Positions 1 through 9,749 of a stretch of DNA of 64,000 nt are shown one piece after another (positions within the stretch are counted from its first letter, which is position 1; each line of letters starts with the position of its first letter). Source of the DNA: an uncultured Clostridia bacterium (GTDB lineage: Bacteria > Bacillota > Clostridia > TANB77 > CAG-508); assembly GCA_944388935.1 (NCBI GenBank), contig CALXKK010000004.1, forward strand, positions 1 to 64,000. The letters are read 5' to 3'. The translations under genes were made by a program, and so were the position numbers. The notes beneath the pieces were generated by a model that made no database searches, was not told where the DNA came from, and was given only the letters and a program-made list of their open reading frames with translations.

Positions 1-40
1 TAAATCAAAATAATGTAAAAATTTCACATAAAAAATATAT

Positions 41-604
41 TTGTTAAATTTCAAATCTCAGTTTGTCGAGATGTTTGGAGATATAAAAAGTAATGATAAA
101 AATTGGAAAACCAAAAAAGGTAGTGAACTTTTTATATTTAGTAGTGGGAAAAGCAATTTAAAATCAAATTTAAGTAATAATTTTAAATATAAGTGTTATG
201 GTGGAAATGGTGTAACAGGGTTTAGTGAAGACTATTTAATTAATTATGATTCAATAGTAATTGGTAGAGTTGGTGCTTATTGTGGAAGTGTTCACTATAC
301 AGAAGGTAAAGTTTGGGTTACTGATAATGCAATTTATATAAAAGAATTTAAAGAAAATAATAATATAAAATTTTTAGAAGAAATGTTTAAGGTTATTGAT
401 TTTCATAGATTTGCGAATTTTTCAGGACAACCTAAAATAACTCAAGAACCTTTGCAAAGTTATAATTATATTGTTCCACCAATAAAGTTACAAAATCAAT
501 TTGCAGATATAGTTAAACAAATCGATAAACAGAAATTTGAAGGAATGAAAAACTTTGAAAGATTAAAAGTATTGAAGCAAATTGCAATAAAATTATATAT
601 ATGA
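41..604 (+). CDS. hsdS: Type I restriction specificity subunit (HsdS), single-TRD fragment
   Basis: Half-length specificity subunit: one target-recognition domain (about residues 20-140) and one conserved helical spacer ending in QFADIVKQIDKQKFE. A complete HsdS has two such units and about 400 residues; here there are 187. The frame opens at a TTG inside the conserved block SQFVEMFGD, which in whole HsdS proteins follows a helical repeat, and in-frame stops lie just upstream (29-31 and 11-13). It therefore looks like a silent or truncated cassette rather than a functional start. HsdS chooses the DNA site for the HsdM methylase and HsdR nuclease; hsdM is not in the window and must lie to the left, if it exists. 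The next gene starts 10 nt downstream. Such partial hsdS copies often serve as donors for specificity switching; that role here is inference. Confidence 0.75.
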   Translation: MLNFKSQFVEMFGDIKSNDKNWKTKKGSELFIFSSGKSNLKSNLSNNFKYKCYGGNGVTGFSEDYLINYDSIVIGRVGAYCGSVHYTEGKVWVTDNAIYIKEFKENNNIKFLEEMFKVIDFHRFANFSGQPKITQEPLQSYNYIVPPIKLQNQFADIVKQIDKQKFEGMKNFERLKVLKQIAIKLYI

Positions 605-614
605 GGAGAATGAA

Positions 615-1466
615 ATGATAATAGATGAAAAATTAGAAAAAATTATGTTGTCAGATATAGAAAAATGCGAAGAAGCACAAAAAAGTGCTGTAGGAACACA
701 TCAATTATTTCAAATATTAATTTCTAAGTATGATGGAATATTTGAAGGATTTAAAAACGGGGTAGCAGTTTCTGGAAAAGTTGCTCCAGCTGGCTCTCCA
801 TTAGATTTTAGACCAGAAATAAATGCAATTAAGGAAAAATTAGAGCTATTACTTACAGTAAATGAAAACAAACAAAGAGAAAAAGATTCTTTGTTTGATT
901 TTAAAAAAACGTTTAAAAAAGACGTTAAATGCTTAGGAAAAATAATAGATTCATTTGATAATCAGAGCGAAAAAAGTTTACAAGAAATTTATAATAAACT
1001 GATAGCTAAATATAGTGATATAATACCTAATTTTTCGAGCAATATTGATGGATATAGAAAAAGCGATGGATATTATTTTGAAGTAGATGGAGAACGATTA
1101 AGAAAAAATTTAAAGAATATTTATGATAAGATGAATTTATGTATAGATTTGAACTTCGTTAACTTATCATTTAATGAACCTGATGGTCAACCTATTTTTC
1201 AAATAAACAATAATAATCAAAATATTATGAAAGTTAACTTGACTTTTAAAGAATTAAAGGAAAAAGCTGAAAATATAACTTCTCTTAAAGATGAAGAAAT
1301 AGATGAAGTATTAAAGGGAATAGATGAGATAGAAAAAATTTTGAATTCATCAGAAAGAAAAAATAGAAAATGGGAAAAAGTAAAAGAAATTATTATTTTG
1401 TTATTAGATAAAGGAATTGATGTTGCAATTCAACTTATACCAAGTATACTTAGTAAATTTAGTTAA
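615..1466 (+). CDS. Hypothetical protein within type I restriction locus
   Basis: A 283-residue protein I do not recognise. It starts at ATG with GGAG upstream, 10 nt after the hsdS fragment, and ends 12 nt before hsdR, so it is translated in the same operon. It is mostly charged and predicted helical, with a Pro/Gly-containing stretch near residues 55-70, and ends in an amphipathic or weakly hydrophobic helix (about 255-283, WEKVKEIIILLLDKGIDVA), a C-terminus common in small accessory proteins of defence loci. No catalytic motif is visible. An accessory role in the restriction system, for example regulation or anti-restriction sensing, is only suggested by position. Confidence 0.6.
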   Translation: MIIDEKLEKIMLSDIEKCEEAQKSAVGTHQLFQILISKYDGIFEGFKNGVAVSGKVAPAGSPLDFRPEINAIKEKLELLLTVNENKQREKDSLFDFKKTFKKDVKCLGKIIDSFDNQSEKSLQEIYNKLIAKYSDIIPNFSSNIDGYRKSDGYYFEVDGERLRKNLKNIYDKMNLCIDLNFVNLSFNEPDGQPIFQINNNNQNIMKVNLTFKELKEKAENITSLKDEEIDEVLKGIDEIEKILNSSERKNRKWEKVKEIIILLLDKGIDVAIQLIPSILSKFS

Positions 1467-1478
1467 TAGGAGTAAAAT

Positions 1479-4400
1479 ATGTCAAATTTTGATTTTTTAA
1501 AACAAAGTAAAATATTTAATAATTTTTCAGAAGCATGTTGTGAAGCAGAAAATGGATTAGGCTTAAATACAATAACATGTAGTATATTATGTAGGAGAGC
1601 ACTTGAACTAGCTGTTAAATGGTTATACGCAAATGATAACGATTTAAGTATTCCATATAATGATAATTTATCTGCTTTAGTTCATGATATAACTTTTAAA
1701 AATATAATAGATGAAAAAATATTAAAACAAATTGAATATATAATAAAATTAGGTAATTTTGCTGTACATAATAATAAGAAAATATCTAGAGAAGAGGCAA
1801 TATTAGCACTAAGATATTTATATGATTTTATGCAGTGGATTGCATATTGTTATTCAGATAATTTTGTTGAGAAAGAATTTGACGAAAGTATTTTACCAAA
1901 ACAAACTGTTAATTTATTAGCTGTAAAAGAAAGAAAAAATTTATATGAAGAATTAGAGGCAAAAGATAAAAAATTAGAAGAGACAAGAAAAGAAAACGAA
2001 GAACTAAGAAAGAAATTAACAGAAAAAAGAGAATCAAAGAAAGAGAATTATACTTTTGAAGTCAAAGATATTTCAGAATATGAAACAAGGAAAAAATATA
2101 TTGACTTGGAATTAAGAATTGCAGGTTGGGATTTTGAAGAAAATATTCAGGAAGAATTAAAATTAAAAGGTATGCCTAATAATCAAAATACTGGATATGC
2201 AGATTATGTATTATTTGGAAGAAACGGATTGCCTTTAGCTGTTGTGGAAGCTAAAAGGACAAGTGTTGATCCAAAAGTGGGCCAAAATCAAGCTAAATTG
2301 TATGCGGATTGTTTGGAAGGAGAATATCATCAAAGACCAGTAATTTATTATACTAATGGATTTGAAATCTATATGTGGGATGATGTAAATTATCCACCTA
2401 GAAAAGTAGCAGGGTTTTACACTCAAGATGAACTACAATTGCTAGTAAATAGAAGGACTAATAAACAGAGCTTGGAACATGTTTATATTAATGAAAATAT
2501 TACAAACAGAGAATATCAATTAGAGGCTGTTAAAAGTGTTTGCGAAACCTTCGAGGAAGGCCATAGAAAAGCGTTATTAGTTATGGCGACTGGAACAGGA
2601 AAAACTAGAATAGCTATATCAATAGTGGATGTTTTAGCAGATAAAGAATGGGTAAAGAATGTTCTATTTTTGGCAGATAGAACAGTTTTAGTAAAACAAG
2701 CTAAAAATAATTTTGTTAAATTGTTACCAAATATGTCTTGCTGTAATTTGTTGAGTACTGTAGATAATCCGGAAGATTCAAGAATAGTATTCTCTACTTA
2801 TCAAACAATGATGAAAGCTATAGATAGTACAAAAAATAAATCAGGAAATAAGTTATTTACTCCAGGACATTTTGATTTAATAATAGTAGATGAAGCTCAT
2901 AGGAGTATTTATAAAAAATATCAAGCGATATTTGATTATTTTGATGGTTTGGTAGTAGGTTTAACTGCAACGCCAAGAAACGATGTGGATAGAAATACAT
3001 ATAGATTTTTTGAAATAGAAAATGATGTGCCAACATATGCATATGAATATGATAGAGCAGTAAAAGAAGGATATTTAGTAGATTATCACACAATAAAAAC
3101 AACAACAGATTTTATGGATAGAGGAATTAAATATAACGAATTAAGTGATGAAGAGAAAGAAAAATATGAAAATACATTTGCAGAAGATGAAGATAGTATT
3201 CCAGAAGAAATAAATGCTGAAGCTATTAATAGTTGGTTATTTAATAGAGATACTATTAAGAAACTTTTAGAACTTTTAATGGAAAAAGGGCTAAAAGTAG
3301 AAGGCGGAGATAAATTAGGAAAAACAATTGTATTTGCAAGAAACCATAAGCATGCAGATAAAATTGTAGAGGTGTTTAATGAATTATATCCAAATTATGA
3401 ACACGGTAAATTTATAGCATTAATAGATAACCAAGTAAAATATAATGATAATTTAATAGAGCATTTTAGCATAAAGGATGATTTCCCTCAAATAGCTGTT
3501 TCTGTAGATATGTTAGATACAGGTGTAGATGTACCAGAAATATTAAATTTAGTTTTCTTTAAACCGGTAAAATCAAAAATTAAATTTTGGCAAATGATAG
3601 GAAGAGGTACCAGGCTTTGTAAAGATTTATTTGGGCCAGGAAATGATAAAAAAGGATTTTATATTTTTGATTATTGCAAAAATTTTGAATTTTTTTCTGA
3701 GAATCCAAAGGGAATAGAAACAAATTCACAAGTAAGTTTAACAGAAAAAATATATGGATATAAATTAGATTTAATTGTTGAACTACAAAATTTAAAATAT
3801 CAAAATGATGAAAAATTTAAAGAATATAGAGAAAAACTAATAGAAAATTTTATAGAAGAAATAAAAAAGTTGAATAAAGAAAGTTTTTTAGTAAAAGCAA
3901 AAGCACATTATATAGAACAATTTTCTAAAAAGGATAACTGGGTATATATTTCTACAATAGATTTAGTAGATATAAAAGATAATTTAATTCCATTATTTAT
4001 ATCATCAGATGAAAATGAACCAGCTAAAAGATTTGATAATTTAATATATCAATTACAAGTTAAAAGAATACGAAATGAGAAAACTACAAAATGTGAAAAT
4101 GCAATAATAGGAACTATAACTGAATTAGAAAAATTGGGAACTATACCACAAGTAAAAGAAAAACAAGATTTAATATTGAAAGTGTCTGAAACTGACTATT
4201 TGAAAGAAGCTGATTTTTGGAATATTGAAGAAATTAGAAAGCAATTAAGAGACTTAATACAGTTTATAGATCCATACAATAGACCTCCTGTATATATTGA
4301 TTTTGAAGATACATTGCATGATGTTGATGAAACTTATGTAGAAATTAGTAGTGGAAATAATTTTACAAGTTATAGAAAAAAGCTAGAAAAATTTTTGACA

Positions 4401-4829
4401 AGCAATTTAGAAAATAGCATTATATGGAAAATAAGACATAATATAAGATTAACAGAATTAGAAAAAGAAAATTTACAAAAGATACTATTTGAAGAATTAG
4501 GAAGCAATAAAGAATATGCTGAAGCATTTGGAGATACAAATGTAATAAAAGCAGTAAGGAACATTGTTGGATTAGACAAAAGTGTAGCTAGTGATATATT
4601 TTATAAATATATAAATGAGAATAGACTTAATATGAAACAAATACAATTTGTAAAATTATTAGTTGACTATGTTGTCAAAAATGGAACAATAGATATGGAA
4701 AAATTAACAGAACAACCTTTTAATACGGTTGGACAAGTGTATGAATTATTTGGGAATAATGTAGATTTATTTAAAGAAATTCGAAATGATATTGAAGAAA
4801 TAAATGATAATGCTGAGAAATTAGCATAA
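1479..4829 (+). CDS. hsdR: Type I restriction endonuclease subunit R (HsdR) with N-terminal DUF4145
   Basis: ATP-driven DNA translocase and nuclease of a type I restriction system, acting with HsdM and HsdS. Domain order: DUF4145-like helical domain (about 1-130), coiled coil (about 150-190), HsdR-type PD-(D/E)XK nuclease with VVEAKR at 255-260 (E257, K259), SF2 helicase with Walker A GTGKT at 372-376, DEAH at 471-474, TATPR motif III and GRGTR motif VI near 705, then a long C-terminal helical region of the EcoEI-R type. At 1116 residues it is full length and has no visible lesions. RBS AGGAG lies 7 nt upstream. With only an HsdS fragment beside it, whether the system is active depends on genes outside the window. 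Confidence 0.9.
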   Translation: MSNFDFLKQSKIFNNFSEACCEAENGLGLNTITCSILCRRALELAVKWLYANDNDLSIPYNDNLSALVHDITFKNIIDEKILKQIEYIIKLGNFAVHNNKKISREEAILALRYLYDFMQWIAYCYSDNFVEKEFDESILPKQTVNLLAVKERKNLYEELEAKDKKLEETRKENEELRKKLTEKRESKKENYTFEVKDISEYETRKKYIDLELRIAGWDFEENIQEELKLKGMPNNQNTGYADYVLFGRNGLPLAVVEAKRTSVDPKVGQNQAKLYADCLEGEYHQRPVIYYTNGFEIYMWDDVNYPPRKVAGFYTQDELQLLVNRRTNKQSLEHVYINENITNREYQLEAVKSVCETFEEGHRKALLVMATGTGKTRIAISIVDVLADKEWVKNVLFLADRTVLVKQAKNNFVKLLPNMSCCNLLSTVDNPEDSRIVFSTYQTMMKAIDSTKNKSGNKLFTPGHFDLIIVDEAHRSIYKKYQAIFDYFDGLVVGLTATPRNDVDRNTYRFFEIENDVPTYAYEYDRAVKEGYLVDYHTIKTTTDFMDRGIKYNELSDEEKEKYENTFAEDEDSIPEEINAEAINSWLFNRDTIKKLLELLMEKGLKVEGGDKLGKTIVFARNHKHADKIVEVFNELYPNYEHGKFIALIDNQVKYNDNLIEHFSIKDDFPQIAVSVDMLDTGVDVPEILNLVFFKPVKSKIKFWQMIGRGTRLCKDLFGPGNDKKGFYIFDYCKNFEFFSENPKGIETNSQVSLTEKIYGYKLDLIVELQNLKYQNDEKFKEYREKLIENFIEEIKKLNKESFLVKAKAHYIEQFSKKDNWVYISTIDLVDIKDNLIPLFISSDENEPAKRFDNLIYQLQVKRIRNEKTTKCENAIIGTITELEKLGTIPQVKEKQDLILKVSETDYLKEADFWNIEEIRKQLRDLIQFIDPYNRPPVYIDFEDTLHDVDETYVEISSGNNFTSYRKKLEKFLTSNLENSIIWKIRHNIRLTELEKENLQKILFEELGSNKEYAEAFGDTNVIKAVRNIVGLDKSVASDIFYKYINENRLNMKQIQFVKLLVDYVVKNGTIDMEKLTEQPFNTVGQVYELFGNNVDLFKEIRNDIEEINDNAEKLA

Positions 4830-4929
4830 AAGAAAAAGTTACATATAAATTTGGAGGGATTATACATAATTGAAATTTAAATATAGTGATAAAGTATGTT
4901 AGCGATTATATAATAAGTGAGGAATAAAA

Positions 4930-5308
4930 ATGAGTGAAATTAATGAAATAATAGAAAAAGAAAATAAATATTATAAGGAAAAGATAAGAAAGTAAAAAAT
5001 GGAATTTCAAAAACTCTCATTACTAAAGTACTTTTGGGAACAATGGGATGTGTTGCTGCTTATGATAGATTTTTTATTAAAGGTATAAAAGCATATGAAA
5101 AGGCATCAGGATGTTTTAATAAAAAATCAATATTAAAATTTGCTAGTTTTTATAATGAAAATTATACAGAGCTAGAAAAAGCAAGAAAAAAATGAAGATT
5201 GGTATTATAGAATATCCTCAAATGAAAGTGATTGATATGTGTTTCTGGCAAATAGGATTAGAGTTGGATAAAGAAGAATCAATGAAAAAAGCAAATAAGA
5301 AAAAATAA
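4930..5308 (+). pseudogene. Decayed hypothetical gene with two frameshifts
   Basis: Three consecutive pieces form one protein when two single-base shifts are allowed. Piece one starts at ATG 4930 (MSEINEIIEKENKYYKEKI) and stops at 4993-4995. Piece two continues in another frame from about 4986 (ISKTLITKVLLGTMGCVAA, then YDRFFIKGIKAYEKASG) and stops at 5190s. Piece three continues in a third frame (IIEYPQMKVIDMCFWQIGLE) and stops at 5306-5308. The GTMGCV-AAYDRFFI and MKVIDMxFWQIG blocks resemble a small conserved protein that I associate from memory with restriction islands; its function is unknown to me. It lies between hsdR and the PLD-helicase gene. Both junctions fall in A-rich tracts, so sequencing error is possible for one but unlikely for both. 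Confidence 0.6.
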
Positions 5309-5390
5309 AATTATATTATTAAAGAAATATAAGGTAGTAAAATTAAAAGAATTAAGTACAAAAAATAAATTATAATAAGGAATGAAGTAT

Positions 5391-8324
5391 ATGAATGAAA
5401 AAGAACTAATATATGAAGGAATAGAAACCGCATTTATTGATTATAAAAATCAATCTAATATCGAATATAAACCACAATTTATTTCCAATGACTATAAAGA
5501 AGGAAGAAAAGTTATATCAAGCATAGAAGATGAATTATTGAAATGTGATAAGTTTGATTTTAGTGTTGCCTTTATCACTAATGGAGGAATTGAGCCATTA
5601 TTACAAACATTAAAATTATTAGAAATCAGAAATATTAAAGGAAGAATTTTAACTACTGATTATTTAGGATTCAGTGATCCAAAAGCGTTAAGGAAATTAG
5701 CTCAATTTACGAATATAGAACTAAAAATGTATATGACAAAAAGTGGAGGAGAAGGCTTCCATACAAAAGGTTATATGTTTAAAGATAAGGATATATATAG
5801 AATCATTATTGGAAGCTCAAATATGACTCAAAAAGCATTATCGGTTAATAGAGAATGGAATACCAAAATTGTTTCTACAGAACAAGGAGAATATGTAAAA
5901 GAGATTATTAGTGAATTTGAAAGATTATGGAAGTCACAATATAGTCTATCTTTTGAAGATTTTATTGACATATATGAATTGAACTATAAAATTATACAGA
6001 GACAACGAAAAATATTAAGTTCAAAAAAGATTACTCCAATAGAGGAATATAAATTAAAGCCAAACAAAATGCAGTTGACTTTTATAAGTAATTTAAAGAA
6101 AATAGTCGAAAATCATGGGAGAAAAGCTTTGTTAATTTCTGCTACAGGAACAGGTAAAACATATGCTTCAGCATTTGCTGTGAGAGAATTTAATCCACGT
6201 AGAGCCTTGTTCTTAGTACATAGAGAGCAAATAGCAAAACAAGCAATTGAAAGTTACAAAAAAATTTTTGGAAATACCAAGACTTTTGGATTACTTTCCG
6301 GAAATTCAGAAGAGTTGAATACAGATTATTTGTTTTCTACAATGCAAAAGATGAGCAAAGAAGAAATTTATACAAGATTTGATAGAAGGGAATTTGATAT
6401 AATTGTTATAGATGAGGCACATAGAATTGGTGCGAATAGTTACCAAAAAATCGTTAAATACTTTGAACCAAAATTATTAATTGGAATGACAGCATCCCCA
6501 GAAAGGACAGATGGTTTTGATGTATATAAAGAATTTGATTATAATATAGCATATGAAATCAGATTGCAGCAAGCATTGGAAGAAAACTATTTATGCCCTT
6601 TTCATTATTTTGGAATAACAGATATAAAATTTGATGGAGATGAAATCAATGAAGAAACAGAATTAAAGGATTTTAATAGATTGGTTTGTGATGATAGAGT
6701 TGATTATATAATAAAACAAATAGAATTTTATGGTTATTCTGGTACAAACGTAAATGGTCTTATATTCTGTAGTTCAAATAAAGAAGCAAGTATATTAAGT
6801 GAAAAGTTTAATAAAAGAGGATATTTTACAATTGCTCTTTCAGGTGATGATTCACAAGAAAAAAGAGAAGAAGCAGTTAATAGATTAGTATCTAGAAATG
6901 TAGACGAAAAAATAGATTATATTTTTACAGTAGACATTTTTAATGAAGGTGTGGATATTCCAGAAATTAATCAAATAGTAATGTTGAGACCAACGAAATC
7001 TCCAATTATTTTTGTACAACAACTAGGAAGAGGGTTAAGAAAAGCTGATGAAAAGGAAGATAAAGAATATGTTGTTATATTAGACTTTATAGGTAACTAC
7101 AAAAACAACTTTATGATTCCAATAGCATTGTCAGGGGATCGTAGTTATAATAAAGATAATATACGTCGATATGTCTTAGAAGGAGATCGAATTGTTCCGG
7201 GTTCTTCAACTATTCATTTTGATGAAATATCTAAAGAAAAAATATTTGAAGCTATTGATAAAGCTAATTTTACAGCTATAAAATTAATAAAAGAAAATTA
7301 TCAAAATTTAAAATATAAACTTGGACATATCCCATCTTTATTAGATTTTGATAGATATGGAGAAATGGATGTATTAAGAATTTTTGATAATAAAAGTCTG
7401 GGTTCTTATTATAAATTTTTGATTAAATACGAAAAAGAATATACGATAAGACTATCTAAAACAGAGGAAAAATTCATAGAATTTATATCAAAAAAATTAG
7501 CAAATGGAAAAAGAGTTTATGAATTGGAATTGCTTAAAATAATGTTAACTAATAGAAGTAGATTAATGGGAAAATTTAAAGAAAAGATGCAACATACTTA
7601 TAATATAAATGTTACAGATATGGAAATAAAAAGTGCTATAAATATATTAACAAATAATTTTGCTACAGGTTCTGGAAGAAGTACTTACAAAGATTGCGTG
7701 TTTATGAAAAAAGCTCATAATGATTATTGTAGAACAGAATTATTTGACAGTATGTTGAATAATCAGGATTTTAAGAAAATATATGAAGACTTAATTGACT
7801 TTGGAATCAGTAGATATGAACGAGATTACAGCAATAAATACAAAGATACACAATTGGTATTATATCAAAAATATACATATGAAGATGTATGCAGATTGTT
7901 GAACTGGAAAAATAATGAGGTCCCAATTAATATAGGAGGATACAAATATGATAAATATACAAAAACATTTCCTGTTTTTATTAACTATGATAAAAACAGT
8001 GAAATTAATGACAGTATAAAATATGAAGATCATTTTGAAAGCCAAAATAAATTAATAGCAATATCTAAAAGCGGTAGAAACATTAATTCTGAAGATGTAC
8101 AAACTTTCTTAAATGCAAAAGAAAAAGAAATAAAAGTTGAATTATTTGTTAGAAAAAATAAAGACGATAAAATATCTAAAGAATTTTATTATTTAGGAAG
8201 AATGAATGCAACAGGCAAAGTAAAAGAATTCATTATGCCAAATACAAATAAAACAGCTGTTGAGATAGAATGGATACTAGAAACGCCTGTAAGAGAAGAT
8301 ATATATGAATATCTAATTAATTAA
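5391..8324 (+). CDS. PLD-nuclease / SF2 helicase / DUF3427 protein
   Basis: Predicted DNA-processing defence or repair enzyme. N-terminal phospholipase-D-like nuclease (about 20-190) with FHTKGY (H124, K126) and GSSNMT; SF2 helicase with Walker A GTGKT at 253-257, DEAH at 341-344, GMTASPER and QQLGRGLRK; C-terminal DUF3427 domain (about 780-977). Only one HxK half-site is present, so the nuclease probably works as a dimer, as single-HKD enzymes do. I prefer ATG 5391 over ATG 5382 because AAGG at 5377-5380 abuts the first ATG but is 10 nt from the second. The stop is followed after 10 nt by the Nudix gene, with which this family is commonly paired. No lesions are seen. Confidence 0.85.
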   Translation: MNEKELIYEGIETAFIDYKNQSNIEYKPQFISNDYKEGRKVISSIEDELLKCDKFDFSVAFITNGGIEPLLQTLKLLEIRNIKGRILTTDYLGFSDPKALRKLAQFTNIELKMYMTKSGGEGFHTKGYMFKDKDIYRIIIGSSNMTQKALSVNREWNTKIVSTEQGEYVKEIISEFERLWKSQYSLSFEDFIDIYELNYKIIQRQRKILSSKKITPIEEYKLKPNKMQLTFISNLKKIVENHGRKALLISATGTGKTYASAFAVREFNPRRALFLVHREQIAKQAIESYKKIFGNTKTFGLLSGNSEELNTDYLFSTMQKMSKEEIYTRFDRREFDIIVIDEAHRIGANSYQKIVKYFEPKLLIGMTASPERTDGFDVYKEFDYNIAYEIRLQQALEENYLCPFHYFGITDIKFDGDEINEETELKDFNRLVCDDRVDYIIKQIEFYGYSGTNVNGLIFCSSNKEASILSEKFNKRGYFTIALSGDDSQEKREEAVNRLVSRNVDEKIDYIFTVDIFNEGVDIPEINQIVMLRPTKSPIIFVQQLGRGLRKADEKEDKEYVVILDFIGNYKNNFMIPIALSGDRSYNKDNIRRYVLEGDRIVPGSSTIHFDEISKEKIFEAIDKANFTAIKLIKENYQNLKYKLGHIPSLLDFDRYGEMDVLRIFDNKSLGSYYKFLIKYEKEYTIRLSKTEEKFIEFISKKLANGKRVYELELLKIMLTNRSRLMGKFKEKMQHTYNINVTDMEIKSAINILTNNFATGSGRSTYKDCVFMKKAHNDYCRTELFDSMLNNQDFKKIYEDLIDFGISRYERDYSNKYKDTQLVLYQKYTYEDVCRLLNWKNNEVPINIGGYKYDKYTKTFPVFINYDKNSEINDSIKYEDHFESQNKLIAISKSGRNINSEDVQTFLNAKEKEIKVELFVRKNKDDKISKEFYYLGRMNATGKVKEFIMPNTNKTAVEIEWILETPVREDIYEYLIN

Positions 8325-8334
8325 GGAGGAAAAC

Positions 8335-8727
8335 ATGAAATCTATTAAAGTAGTTGCAGCAATAATAATAAACAAAGAAAAAGTTTTTGCGACCCAAAGA
8401 GGATATGGCGAATTCAAAGACGGATGGGAATTTCCAGGGGGAAAAATTGAAAAAGGAGAAACACCAGAGCAAGCACTAGTAAGAGAAATTCAAGAAGAAT
8501 TAGAAACGAAAATAAAAGTTAATGAAAAAATTGATACAATAGAATATGATTATCCAAATTTTCATCTTTCAATGGATTGTTTTATTTGTAATATTGTCGA
8601 GGGAGATTTGATTTTAAAAGAACATGAAGCTGCTAAATGGTTATCAAAAGATGAACTATATAGTGTAGACTGGTTACCTGCTGATAAAGAATTAATTGAA
8701 AAAATAAAAAATTTTTATCTCAAATAA
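8335..8727 (+). CDS. MutT-like Nudix (deoxy)nucleoside triphosphate pyrophosphohydrolase
   Basis: A 130-residue Nudix hydrolase that would cleave (d)NTPs, classically 8-oxo-dGTP, to the monophosphate and pyrophosphate. The Nudix box is complete at about residues 36-58: GGKIEKGETPEQALVREIQ followed by EEL, containing the REIQEE metal-binding glutamates. The upstream motif GWEFPGGK is typical of MutT/CTP-pyrophosphohydrolase relatives. A strong AAGGAGG lies 6 nt before the ATG, inside the 10-nt gap after the DUF3427 helicase, so the two are co-translated. That pairing suggests nucleotide-pool or modified-nucleotide clearance coupled to the helicase-nuclease; the substrate is not known. Confidence 0.88.
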   Translation: MKSIKVVAAIIINKEKVFATQRGYGEFKDGWEFPGGKIEKGETPEQALVREIQEELETKIKVNEKIDTIEYDYPNFHLSMDCFICNIVEGDLILKEHEAAKWLSKDELYSVDWLPADKELIEKIKNFYLK

Positions 8728-8855
8728 AAAATTATAAAAGAAAAGTATTATAAAACATGTTTACATAAATCTGTATTCTATTTTTTATAATATGCCTGTA
8801 ATAAATCTAATGAATAATTAAATAAGACTGTAATCAGTCAGAAGGAATGAGTTAA

Positions 8856-9749
8856 ATGATTTTTAAAGGAAACAAAGAATTAAAACAAAAAGATTTTAAA
8901 AATGAAAAGGAATTACAAGTGTTTTTTGAGAAAAATATAGAAAATATATTAGGATATAAGTTTATTGATACAGAATTTACAGTTGGCAATTTTAGAATTG
9001 ATACTTTAGCCTTTGATGATGAAACAAAGTCTTTTAAGATAATTGAATACAAAAATGTAAGAAATCATTCATTAGTTGATCAAGGATATACTTATCTAAA
9101 GATGTTGTTAGAAAGAAAAGCAGATTTTGTACTTCAATATAATGTGCAAAATAATGCTTCACTCTCTAAAGAAGACATAGATTGGAGTCAATCAAGAATT
9201 ATATTTGTATCTCCAATATATACAGAGTATCAATTAAATGCTACAGATTTTAAAAATATTCCTATTGATTTAATAAAAATAACAAGATATGAAGAAGATA
9301 TAGTAGAAATAGATTTTATTAAGAAAAATAGTAATGTTAAAATTCAAGAAGTTAACATGATCTCAGATACTAAGAATGTAAATAAAGAAATCGTTGTTTA
9401 TACAGAAGAAGAACATTTAAATAAAGTTTCTAATGATTTAAGAAGCCTGTATGAAAAATTTAAAACAAGAGTATTAGAATTAGATGATATTGATGTAGAT
9501 CCAAAGAAATTATATATTGCTTTTAAAGGTTCAAGAAATATTTGTGATGTTGAATTTAATAAAAATAGATTAAAAATATATATAAATGTAAGAAAAGGAA
9601 ATTTAATTGATCCTTTAAAAATAACTAAAGATGTTAGTAATGTCGGTCATTGGGGAAATGGAGATTATTTTACTTTTATAAATAATGAAGATGATATAGA
9701 TAATGTTATACCTTTGATAAAGCAATCCTTGAAAATAAATAGAAAATAA
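8856..9749 (+). CDS. PD-(D/E)XK nuclease-like protein with C-terminal DUF5655
   Basis: 297 residues in two parts. The N-terminal half contains a PD-(D/E)XK-type signature, D49 in RIDTLAF and E64-x-K66 in IIEYKN, as in NucS-like or restriction-type nucleases. The C-terminal part (about 185-295) matches the DUF5655 pattern, including YIAFKG and GHWGNGDYFTF near the end. Likely a DNA-directed nuclease; target and trigger are unknown. It has its own spacing from the Nudix gene (128 nt) and from the Druantia-like operon (351 nt), so it may be a stand-alone defence gene. RBS AAGGA sits 10 nt before the ATG. Confidence 0.7.
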   Translation: MIFKGNKELKQKDFKNEKELQVFFEKNIENILGYKFIDTEFTVGNFRIDTLAFDDETKSFKIIEYKNVRNHSLVDQGYTYLKMLLERKADFVLQYNVQNNASLSKEDIDWSQSRIIFVSPIYTEYQLNATDFKNIPIDLIKITRYEEDIVEIDFIKKNSNVKIQEVNMISDTKNVNKEIVVYTEEEHLNKVSNDLRSLYEKFKTRVLELDDIDVDPKKLYIAFKGSRNICDVEFNKNRLKIYINVRKGNLIDPLKITKDVSNVGHWGNGDYFTFINNEDDIDNVIPLIKQSLKINRK

